DNA from: Vibrio scophthalmi LMG 19158
GTDB taxonomy: Bacteria > Pseudomonadota > Gammaproteobacteria > Enterobacterales > Vibrionaceae
Length of the DNA: 54,597 nucleotides
Reading direction: 5' to 3'
Assembly (NCBI RefSeq): GCF_000222585.1
Contig: NZ_AFWE01000212.1
Span: 1 to 54,597 of the forward strand
Shown: in pieces, positions 27,922 through 35,466 of the stretch
Position numbering within the stretch: position 1 is the stretch's first letter
Layout of the letters: every line of letters begins with the position of its first letter
Position numbers and translations under genes: made by a program
Notes under the pieces: model-generated
Told to the model about the DNA's origin: nothing
The model's database searches: none
Seen by the model: only the letters and a program-made list of their open reading frames with translations

Positions 27922-28164
27922 ATTGCCTGACGACCAGAGAAATTCTATATTTCGTCTCGCAATACAAGCCTGAACGGCTTGGTTTCTTTGAAATCAATTG
28001 GCTTTGTTGTTGCGATGTTGTGTTTGCAAACTCGTATTTCGAGTTGGGTAGAATTTCTACCATGGTTTTGTCTCATCAATCCCAGAGACGAAACGTATAC
28101 TTCCTGTATTTATTTTGACCTGTCTGTCAAATTTTTTCGCACCGCCTATAGGCGGTGTTTTTTT
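27922..28164 (+). ncRNA. gcvB: GcvB small RNA
   Basis: A roughly 240-nt Hfq-type small RNA divergent from gcvA, in the same relation as in E. coli. Matching features in order: the GU-rich R1 seed region (about 28004-28030, containing TTGTTGTTGCGATGTTGTG and TTTGCAA), a hairpin GGTAGAA-TTTCTACC (about 28049-28062), the second conserved single-stranded region CTTCCTGTA...CCTGTCTGTC (28100-28128), and the terminator CACCGCC-TATA-GGCGGTG with seven T. E. coli GcvB represses many amino-acid and peptide transport mRNAs by base-pairing from R1. The 5' end is inferred from the -10 position. Confidence 0.93.
28140..28164 (+). terminator. GcvB terminator
   Basis: CACCGCC-TATA-GGCGGTG followed by TTTTTTT, matching the terminator stem of enterobacterial GcvB. 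Confidence 0.93.
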
Positions 28165-28236
28165 ATGCCTAAAATTCACTCTCGGCTCTCTATTCTCGCT
28201 TCTCGCCTCTTTATTCTCGCTTCTATATCTCTCATT

Positions 28237-28375
28237 CAGCATAAAGATTCCCTACTCCTTCCTTGTCAGTCTAGGGAATGACGACGTTCGTATATTATTG
28301 GCTAACAACCAAACAAAACCCCACCTCGTCATTCCCTACCGCGAGGCACGAGCGTGATAGGGGATCTCGCTTTTC
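28237..28375. repeat. BIME-like palindromic repeat, copy 1
   Basis: A 139-bp unit built of inverted REP-like modules. An outer pair GATTCCCTA / TAGGGGATC encloses an inner pair TAGGGAATGACGA (28272-28284) / TCGTCATTCCCTA (28326-28338). The unit is repeated almost exactly at 28422. It is non-coding, between GcvB and thiI, and flanked by TTCTCGC-rich degenerate heptamers. Confidence 0.8.
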
Positions 28376-28421
28376 TCGCTTCTTGAACCTTGACTCCCGC
28401 GCCACTTTCCTCAATACCTCT

Positions 28422-28561
28422 CAGCATAAAGATTCCCTACTCCTTCCTTCGTCAGTCTAGGGAATGACGACATTCGTATATTATTGGCTAACAACCTAAC
28501 AAAACCTTGCCTCGTCATTCCCTACAGCGAGGCACGAGCGTGATAGGGAATCTCGCTTTTC
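28422..28561. repeat. BIME-like palindromic repeat, copy 2
   Basis: A direct repeat of the 28237 unit, differing at only a few positions: an inserted C after CTTCCTT, GACGTTCG to GACATTCG, CCAAAC to CCTAAC, and GGGGATC to GGGAATC. A 46-bp spacer separates the copies. Downstream to 28620 are degenerate CTCGCTT and TTCTCAATTC heptamers. Confidence 0.8.
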
Positions 28562-28621
28562 TTTTCTCGTCTCTCGCCTCTTGCTTTCTCACCTCTCGCT
28601 TTTCTCTCTTCTCAATTCCCA

Positions 28622-28660
28622 CAAAAACAAAAAAGCGCAAACCGAATCAACGATTTGCGC
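28622..28660 (-). terminator. Rho-independent terminator of thiI
   Basis: Minus strand: GCGCAAATCG, 6-nt loop, CGGTTTGCGC, then TTTTTTGTTTTTG. It lies 60 nt past the thiI stop. Confidence 0.88.
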
Positions 28661-28720
28661 CTTTATTCTCAGTCATGGATGCACTAACAATGCACCAACA
28701 CTAACGTCGTTCGCCTCTGG

Positions 28721-30169
28721 CTATGGACGGTAAACTTTCACGTTAGCAAAGCCTTGCTCTTGCAAGTAAAGCGCTTGCAGACGGCTCATTACACCGCGCT
28801 CACAGTAAAGAAGGTAGGTCTTACTCTGGTCAAGATCACCAAACTGAGTGCCTAGCTTGTAGAACGGTAGGTGTTTTACTTCAACACCATCAATCTCAAG
28901 TGGGCTCTCGTCTTCTTCATCTGGGCTACGAATATCAAGCACAACAGCATTCTCTTCAACCGCTTGAACTTGCTCAACTTCAGGAACCGCTTCTTCCGTT
29001 TGTTTCGCAATTTCACGGATATCCATGCTGCGCGCTTCAAGAACAACACGCTCTAGGATATCAAAGTCAAATTTCGCTTCTTCAGCTTCTAGCTTCGATT
29101 TCACCGCTTTCACTGTTGGCTTTTTAGAAATAACACCACAGTATTCAGGCATCGTTTTTGCAAAATCTTCGGTACCAATATCACGCGCAACGTTGATGAT
29201 GTCTTCTTTATCCCAGTTGATAAGAGGACGTAGAATCAAGGTATCTGTCACGTTATCAATATGACGGAGGTTGGTTAGCGTTTGGCTTGATACTTGGCCT
29301 AGAGCTTCACCTGTCACAAGCGCTTGAATATCATACTTCTCAGCAATCATACCTGCCGCACGCATAAACATGCGCTTCAGGATAACGCCCATTTGGCCGT
29401 CATCGACTTTTTCAAGGATTTCAGCAACAACAGGATCAAAGTCCACTGAGATGAAACGCACTTTGGCTGATGAGCCATATTTGTTCCATAGGTAATGCGC
29501 GACTTGTTTAACACCAATCTCGTGTGCAGGGCCACCAAGATTGAAGAAACAGTAGTGCACTTTTGAACCACGTTTAATGTGCAGGTAGCTCGAAACGCCT
29601 GAGTCGAAACCACCTGAAATCAGGCTCAATAGATCTTCTTGTGTCCCTAGAGGGAAACCACCTAGGCCTTTATGACGCGCAAGGATCTGGTTCAGTTTAT
29701 CGTGGTCTACTTCTACTTTAATCGTCACATCTGGCGATTTCAGTTTCACTTTTGCAGTTGCAACGGCTTGGTTTAGACCGCCACCAACATAACGCTCTAG
29801 TTCGATAGAGGTAAAGTCATGTTGACCACGACGTTTAGCACGTACCACAAACGTTTTGTTTTCTACCAATGGGCCGCTAAGTTCTAGCACTTGCTCATAG
29901 ATATTGTGTAAATCGGTAAATTCTGACTGCTTCACTTCCAGTACATGATGAATGCCTGGTGTGTGTGTCAGGATTTCTAGTACTTCTTTGTAGTACTGAT
30001 CGCTCTCTGACGTGACTTCAATGTGGTCGCGACGGTTAAATACCGCAACAGCCGAAGTACGGTTTCTGATAATGTTGCGAATGTTCCCTTCAAGAATCTT
30101 TGTGAAGCGTTTTCGCACCGATTCACTTTTTACAAAAATTTCTGGATGAGGTTTTACAATAAATTTCAT
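28721..30169 (-). CDS. thiI: tRNA 4-thiouridine synthase ThiI
   Basis: A 482-residue enzyme that makes s4U8 in tRNA and provides sulfur for the thiamine thiazole. It has an N-terminal ferredoxin-like and THUMP region (about 1-165), a PP-loop ATP pyrophosphatase [10 protein letters not shown], and a C-terminal rhodanese domain with the persulfide-bearing Cys456 in YCERGVMS. The partner Cys is in [12 protein letters not shown]. Cys456 and total length coincide exactly with E. coli ThiI. It is a single-gene unit with its own terminator. Confidence 0.97.
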   Translation of the reverse strand: MKFIVKPHPEIFVKSESVRKRFTKILEGNIRNIIRNRTSAVAVFNRRDHIEVTSESDQYYKEVLEILTHTPGIHHVLEVKQSEFTDLHNIYEQVLELSGPLVENKTFVVRAKRRGQHDFTSIELERYVGGGLNQAVATAKVKLKSPDVTIKVEVDHDKLNQILARHKGLGGFPLGTQEDLLSLISGGFDSGVSSYLHIKRGSKVHYCFFNLGGPAHEIGVKQVAHYLWNKYGSSAKVRFISVDFDPVVAEILEKVDDGQMGVILKRMFMRAAGMIAEKYDIQALVTGEALGQVSSQTLTNLRHIDNVTDTLILRPLINWDKEDIINVARDIGTEDFAKTMPEYCGVISKKPTVKAVKSKLEAEEAKFDFDILERVVLEARSMDIREIAKQTEEAVPEVEQVQAVEENAVVLDIRSPDEEDESPLEIDGVEVKHLPFYKLGTQFGDLDQSKTYLLYCERGVMSRLQALYLQEQGFANVKVYRP

Positions 30170-30287
30170 ACTTCACTTCACTGGTTAACAGTTGTTCGCA
30201 ATCATCATCAATATACCGGCCGTTTATTCACGAGCATCACAGTATAGAGATCCTAAGGGCGCGGATTATACATGATGAAAAGAGCAT

Positions 30288-30317
30288 AAAAAAGACGAGC
30301 GTGATGCTCGTCTTTTT
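30288..30317. terminator. Bidirectional terminator at the pomB end
   Basis: AAAAAGACGAGC-GTGAT-GCTCGTCTTTTT, just past the pomB stop (minus strand); the symmetrical A and T runs allow use in both directions. Confidence 0.88.
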
Positions 30318-30331
30318 AGTTTAGTCATTTA

Positions 30332-31279
30332 TTAGTGACCGATAGCGGGAACTTCGTCGCTATAGAGCGGTTCACCTTGCATAATACTGATCTCAACCCG
30401 ACGGTTTTTCGAACGTTGTAGTTCAGTATCATTAGGCCCTAACGGTTCCGTATCGGCCATGCCACGAACGCGTAAGCGCTGATGAGAAAAACCACGGACC
30501 TTCTCCATCTCTTGTGCGACAGACACCGCACGCTGCGCGGAGAGATCCCAATTTGAACGATACAGTTCCGAATCCAAACGTTGATTGTCGGTATGACCTG
30601 AAACGCGAACGATCCCCGGAACATCCTTGACCAACTCAGCCACTTGACGCACCAACGGACGGAACTTAGGTTGCAAGAACGCAGAACCGGCTGGGAATGC
30701 CCCTTTCTCACGAATTCGAATCACAATCTGTTGACCGAGGTTTTCGACTTCAATTGCACCATCTTTGATCTCGCGTTCTAACGCTTTTTTCAGCGCTTCA
30801 GACAAGGTCTCCATCTCTTGCGACATCTCAGATTCTTGCGATTGTTCTTTATCTGATTCGGTATTCTGATTGTCTTTGGTTGACGTTTCTGGTGATTGGC
30901 CACCGGTCAATTTACCTTTCTCACGTTGGGTGCCACCAGCACGATCTGACTCACCTTCATGAAACTCTAGCGTCTGCTGAGTAATGTCGATGGTCTGCTG
31001 CATAATCACATCGATCGGCGTCGGCTCTGGGCGACCAGGGCGGAATTCCTGAGCGATAATGCTGGTGCCTTTAGGAATATCTTTCACTTCTAGTCGATTC
31101 TGTACACCGAAAGCGAACTTCATCGAACCCGCGATTTGTTTAAACTTCAGTACGTCCATCTCTGAAAATGACAACAGCAGTACGAAGAAACACATTAGCA
31201 GCGTCATTAAGTCTGAAAATGTCGTCATCCATAACGGGGCACCCGGTGGGGGACATTTACAGTCGTTCTCATCATCCAT
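30332..31279 (-). CDS. pomB: PomB, sodium-driven flagellar motor stator
   Basis: A 315-residue MotB/PomB-type stator that anchors the Na+-driven motor to peptidoglycan. A single N-terminal transmembrane helix carries the ion-binding Asp in TTFSDLMTLLM (Asp23; Asp24 in V. alginolyticus PomB). The plug/linker region with EFRPGRPEPTPIDVI follows, then a C-terminal OmpA-like peptidoglycan-binding domain (RVSGHTDNQRLDSELY and the NRRVEISIM end). The sequence is clearly the sodium-type Vibrio form. The start lies 12 nt downstream of pomA. Confidence 0.96.
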   Translation of the reverse strand: MDDENDCKCPPPGAPLWMTTFSDLMTLLMCFFVLLLSFSEMDVLKFKQIAGSMKFAFGVQNRLEVKDIPKGTSIIAQEFRPGRPEPTPIDVIMQQTIDITQQTLEFHEGESDRAGGTQREKGKLTGGQSPETSTKDNQNTESDKEQSQESEMSQEMETLSEALKKALEREIKDGAIEVENLGQQIVIRIREKGAFPAGSAFLQPKFRPLVRQVAELVKDVPGIVRVSGHTDNQRLDSELYRSNWDLSAQRAVSVAQEMEKVRGFSHQRLRVRGMADTEPLGPNDTELQRSKNRRVEISIMQGEPLYSDEVPAIGH

Positions 31280-31291
31280 AGCGATTCCTTA

Positions 31292-32053
31292 CTAACCGTC
31301 CACGTCGATGGCTCGTTTGCCTTCATTGAGGTAATTTTTCAGGTAGCTATCAATCACGCGTGGGTTTTGGCCATCTTGAATTGCCAGCACGCCATCCATG
31401 ATCAAACGACGATTGAGTTTTTCTTGTTCACGACGCAGTGACAATTTATCGGCAATCGGGAAGAACACCATGTTAGACAATACCGCACCGTAGAGTGTGG
31501 TTAAAAGTGCCACCGCCATTGCTGGACCAATCGACTTCGGGTCGTCCATGTTGGAAAGCATCGCAACAAGACCCACCAAAGTACCGATCATCCCCATCGC
31601 GGGGGCAACATCACCATAGGCTTTAAATACGCTAGTGCCTTTCTCATGACGCTCGTCCGTTAACGCGATATCTTTTTGCAGTGCCGAACGCACCACGTCA
31701 GCATCATGGCCATCAACCAGTAAGTCGATGCCTTTTTGCATGAAGCTGTTGGTAATTTCCATCTCTTCAAGTGCTAAGAAACCACCTTTACGCGCGGCAT
31801 CCGCCATTTCGACAATCTTAGCAATCAGATCTTCTGGCTCATCGGTTTTAAACATGAATGCTTTGCCAGCAATTTTTGCTGCGCCAAAGAATTGCCCCGC
31901 GGTGAACTTCATCAACACAATAAAAGAAGAACCGCCAATTACGATTAAGATAGACGTAGTATCGACGAACATCCCTAGGCTTCCGCCTAGTAGCATCGCC
32001 ATAATAACGAATGCGAAACCGCCAATGAGTCCAATTAGCGTTGCTAAATCCAC
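31292..32053 (-). CDS. pomA: PomA, sodium-driven flagellar motor protein
   Basis: A 253-residue MotA/PomA-family inner-membrane protein with four transmembrane helices (about 5-25, 28-48, 150-170 and 180-200) and a cytoplasmic loop that contacts the rotor protein FliG. The motifs GDVAPAMGMIGTLVGLVAML and GPAMAVALLTTLYGAVLSNM are typical. It forms the A5B2 stator with PomB. It is first in the pomAB operon, with a 297-bp upstream spacer toward the divergent xseB. Confidence 0.96.
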   Translation of the reverse strand: MDLATLIGLIGGFAFVIMAMLLGGSLGMFVDTTSILIVIGGSSFIVLMKFTAGQFFGAAKIAGKAFMFKTDEPEDLIAKIVEMADAARKGGFLALEEMEITNSFMQKGIDLLVDGHDADVVRSALQKDIALTDERHEKGTSVFKAYGDVAPAMGMIGTLVGLVAMLSNMDDPKSIGPAMAVALLTTLYGAVLSNMVFFPIADKLSLRREQEKLNRRLIMDGVLAIQDGQNPRVIDSYLKNYLNEGKRAIDVDG

Positions 32054-32350
32054 AAAGCACTCCTCATGCTAACCTTTTAAACTTTCTCTGGAATTATATC
32101 GGCTGCGGTTGTGAATCTTTAGCTTTTTATTGGTATCACACTCACATTCTCCCCAAATGAATGGTTACTTTTGTTGCGCGAGTAGCGTTCTGTAACCAAA
32201 TTGATACTCAACACCAACAGTCATAAGCCGTTTTTAATGCGACATTAACCCTGTTTAAGCTCGATTTTTACCACAATTTTCCGCGGTTAAATTTGACCAT
32301 CATTAGCGGCTAAGGTAACTTTCGTGCATCTTTCCTAATCTAGAAATATT

Positions 32351-32593
32351 ATGGCGAGCAAGAAACCTGAAAATATGACCTTTGAGGCGACCATTGACGA
32401 GTTAGATACCATCGTTGAAGACTTAGAAAATGGAGATTTAGCGCTGGATGATGCGCTGAAGAAATTTGAGCGTGGCATCTCTTTAGCTCGTGCAGGCCAA
32501 AGCAAACTGAATGACGCCGAGCAGCGCGTTAGCATCTTATTGCAAAATGACGATGACGCACCGTTATCTGATTTTTCCTCTCAGCCTGAATAA
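32351..32593 (+). CDS. xseB: Exodeoxyribonuclease VII small subunit
   Basis: An 80-residue protein with the XseB core TFEATIDELDTIVEDLENGDL (two parts: TFEATIDELDTIV and EDLENGDL) and the ALKKFERGISLARAGQSKL helix. It binds XseA to form the exonuclease VII that degrades single-stranded DNA. It is first in the xseB-ispA-dxs operon, as in E. coli; a clear Shine-Dalgarno is not visible. Confidence 0.95.
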   Translation: MASKKPENMTFEATIDELDTIVEDLENGDLALDDALKKFERGISLARAGQSKLNDAEQRVSILLQNDDDAPLSDFSSQPE

Positions 32594-32613
32594 TACCGTT
32601 AGAAGATTACTGT

Positions 32614-33498
32614 ATGCTTGAAGCATTAACATCGTTTCAACAACGAAATAGCCAGCAACTCGAATGGTGGCTAGAGCAATATCCACATCAAAATCAAACG
32701 CTGATTGAAGCGATGCGTTACGGCCTTTTACTAGGCGGAAAACGTGCACGTCCATTTTTAGTCTATATCACAGGGCAAATGCTAGGTTGTGACGTCGAGC
32801 ATCTCGATACGCCAGCCTCCGCCGTTGAATGCATTCATGCTTACTCGCTGATTCACGATGACTTGCCCGCGATGGACGACGACGAACTGCGTCGTGGCCA
32901 AATGACTTGCCATATCAAATTTGACGAAGCGACCGCGATTTTAACTGGCGATGCACTGCAAACGATGGCTTTTACCATTTTGGCTGAAGGTCAACTTAAT
33001 CCGATCGCCGAAGCACAACGTATTAAAATGGTACAAGTGCTGGCACAAGCCTCTGGCGCAGCCGGCATGTGTATGGGTCAGTCGCTTGACCTGCAAGCGG
33101 AAAATCGTTTGGTCAGCTTGAGTGAGTTGGAAGAAATTCACCGTAATAAGACTGGCGCATTGATGAAATGTGCGATTCGTTTAGGCGCACTCGCCGCTGG
33201 TGAAAAAGGCGTTGAAGTATTGCCTTTACTGGATAAATACGCCGATGCCATCGGTTTAGCATTCCAAGTACAAGACGATATTTTAGATATCATCGGCGAC
33301 ACAGAAACCCTTGGTAAACCACAAGGCTCGGACCAAGAATTAAATAAAAGTACCTACCCGGCTTTGCTAGGATTAGAGGGTGCTGTAAATAAAGCTAACA
33401 ATCTATTAGAGGAAGCGCTTCAAGCTTTGCAAGCGATCCCCTACAATACCCGATTACTAGAAGAGTTCGCCCGATACGTCATCGAGCGCAAAAATTAA
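32614..33498 (+). CDS. ispA: Farnesyl diphosphate synthase
   Basis: A 294-residue polyprenyl synthase joining IPP with DMAPP and GPP to make FPP. The first Asp-rich motif DDLPAMDDDELRRG (about 84-97) and the second DDILDIIGD (about 225) are present, with LGGKRARPFL near the N-terminus. Length matches E. coli IspA (299). There is a 20-bp gap from xseB and from dxs, supporting one operon that feeds the isoprenoid pathway. Confidence 0.96.
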   Translation: MLEALTSFQQRNSQQLEWWLEQYPHQNQTLIEAMRYGLLLGGKRARPFLVYITGQMLGCDVEHLDTPASAVECIHAYSLIHDDLPAMDDDELRRGQMTCHIKFDEATAILTGDALQTMAFTILAEGQLNPIAEAQRIKMVQVLAQASGAAGMCMGQSLDLQAENRLVSLSELEEIHRNKTGALMKCAIRLGALAAGEKGVEVLPLLDKYADAIGLAFQVQDDILDIIGDTETLGKPQGSDQELNKSTYPALLGLEGAVNKANNLLEEALQALQAIPYNTRLLEEFARYVIERKN

Positions 33499-33518
33499 CA
33501 CTATAAGCGCGCAATACT

Positions 33519-35384
33519 ATGACTCTTGATATATCAAAGTACCCAACACTGGCACTGGCAAATACGCCTGATGAGCTGCGCAGCCTACCGAAAGATGTGC
33601 TGCCCAAGCTATGTGATGAGCTACGCACCTATCTTTTGAACTCTGTGAGCCAGTCGAGTGGTCACTTGGCATCAGGGTTAGGCACGGTTGAATTAACCGT
33701 GGCGCTTCACTACGTCTATAAAACCCCGTTTGATCAACTTATTTGGGACGTAGGCCACCAAGCATACCCACACAAAATTCTGACCGGTCGCCGTGAGCAG
33801 ATGCCAACCATTCGCCAAAAAGGCGGGCTGCACCCGTTCCCATGGCGTGGTGAAAGCGAATACGACACGCTTTCTGTCGGCCACTCATCAACATCGATTA
33901 GCGCAGCACTTGGCATGGCGATCAGTGCTCACAAAGAAGCGCAGAATCGTAAAGTTGTTAGTGTCATTGGTGATGGTGCAATTACCGCAGGTATGGCCTT
34001 TGAAGCGATGAACCATGCCGGTGACATTCATCCAGATATGTTGGTGATCCTCAACGACAACGAGATGTCGATTTCTGAGAACGTCGGTGCATTGAATAAC
34101 CACCTTGCACAACTGCTATCGGGTAACTTTTATACCTCAATTCGAGAAGGTGGCAAACGCGTACTTTCAGGAGTACCACCAATCAAAGAGTTGGTACGAC
34201 GTACAGAAGAACACCTAAAAGGCATGATGATCCCGGGCACTTTATTTGAAGAGCTTGGTTTTAACTATATCGGCCCAGTGGATGGCCATGATGTGATTGA
34301 GTTAGTGAAAACGCTCAAGAATATGCGTGAACTTAAAGGCCCGCAATTTCTGCACATTATGACCAAAAAAGGTAAAGGCTATGAGCCAGCGGAGAAAGAT
34401 CCGATTGGTTATCATGGCGTACCAAAATTCGATCCAAGCCATTCGAGCTTGCCAAAGAGCACCAGCAGCAAACCGACTTTCTCTAAGATTTTCGGCGATT
34501 TCCTGTGTGATATGGCCGCGCAAGATCCTAAGTTGATGGCGATTACGCCAGCAATGCGTGAAGGTTCAGGCATGGTGCGCTTCTCTAAAGAGTTCCCTGA
34601 GCAATATTTTGACGTAGCGATTGCTGAGCAACATGCCGTAACACTAGCAACAGGTATGGCGATTGCAGGCAACCGCCCGATTGTGGCTATTTACTCAACG
34701 TTCTTACAACGCGGTTATGATCAATTGATCCACGACGTAGCGATCATGGACTTGCCTGTGATGTTCGCCATTGACCGTGCGGGCTTGGTTGGCGCTGATG
34801 GTCAAACTCACCAAGGTGCGTTTGATATTAGCTTTATGCGCTGCATTCCTAATATGGTGATCATGACACCAAGTGACGAAAATGAGTGTCGTCAAATGCT
34901 CTACACCGGTCATATTCACACTGGTCCAAGTGCGGTACGTTACCCACGTGGTAGCGGTATGGGTACCGACATTGAAACTGAGTTTACCGCACTTGAAATA
35001 GGTAAAGGTCGTTTGGTTCGTCAAGGTGAAAAAGTAGCGATTCTAAACTTCGGTACTTTCATGCCAAACGCACTTGAAGCAGCCAAAGCACTGAATGCTA
35101 CGGTCGCAGATATGCGCTTTGCAAAGCCTCTCGATCATGATTTGATTAAACAGCTTGCCGCCGATCACGACGTACTAGTAACGATCGAAGAAAATGCCAT
35201 TGCTGGCGGTGCTGGCGCAGGTGTGATTGAATACATGATGCACGAGAAGATCCTCAAACCAGTATTGAACCTTGGTTTGCCGGACTACTTTGTGCCGCAA
35301 GGTACTCAAGAAGAACTGTACGCAGAACTTGGCTTAGATGCTCAAGGTATTGAACAAGCCATCCGTGACTATTTGGCGAAATAA
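33519..35384 (+). CDS. dxs: 1-deoxy-D-xylulose-5-phosphate synthase
   Basis: A 621-residue thiamine-diphosphate enzyme that condenses pyruvate and glyceraldehyde 3-phosphate to DXP, the entry of the MEP pathway and a precursor for thiamine and pyridoxal. The ThDP motif [18 protein letters not shown], the catalytic Glu block [15 protein letters not shown], and the transketolase-like C-terminal domain are all in order. Length matches E. coli Dxs (620). It is last in the operon, and a terminator follows. Confidence 0.97.
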   Translation: MTLDISKYPTLALANTPDELRSLPKDVLPKLCDELRTYLLNSVSQSSGHLASGLGTVELTVALHYVYKTPFDQLIWDVGHQAYPHKILTGRREQMPTIRQKGGLHPFPWRGESEYDTLSVGHSSTSISAALGMAISAHKEAQNRKVVSVIGDGAITAGMAFEAMNHAGDIHPDMLVILNDNEMSISENVGALNNHLAQLLSGNFYTSIREGGKRVLSGVPPIKELVRRTEEHLKGMMIPGTLFEELGFNYIGPVDGHDVIELVKTLKNMRELKGPQFLHIMTKKGKGYEPAEKDPIGYHGVPKFDPSHSSLPKSTSSKPTFSKIFGDFLCDMAAQDPKLMAITPAMREGSGMVRFSKEFPEQYFDVAIAEQHAVTLATGMAIAGNRPIVAIYSTFLQRGYDQLIHDVAIMDLPVMFAIDRAGLVGADGQTHQGAFDISFMRCIPNMVIMTPSDENECRQMLYTGHIHTGPSAVRYPRGSGMGTDIETEFTALEIGKGRLVRQGEKVAILNFGTFMPNALEAAKALNATVADMRFAKPLDHDLIKQLAADHDVLVTIEENAIAGGAGAGVIEYMMHEKILKPVLNLGLPDYFVPQGTQEELYAELGLDAQGIEQAIRDYLAK

Positions 35385-35426
35385 CCAAGCCAAGTGACTC
35401 GATTCCTTCGTTAAGCTGCCAAATTC

Positions 35427-35454
35427 AAAAAGCCCTCTCTCGAGGGCTTTTTTA
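35427..35454 (+). terminator. Terminator of dxs (shared with the convergent gene)
   Basis: AAAAAGCCCTC-TCTC-GAGGGCTTTTT plus more T. It lies between the dxs stop and the stop of the convergent secreted-protein gene, and the A run allows bidirectional use. Confidence 0.9.
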
Positions 35455-35466
35455 TACTCTATAGAA

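Noticed and set aside
27979-28281. ORF of 100 codons on the plus strand
   Set aside because: It runs through the GcvB RNA and its terminator, with no start signal or recognisable protein.
28237-28561. Possible CRISPR array
   Set aside because: Only two copies of a 139-bp palindromic unit, no short direct repeats with unique spacers and no cas genes.
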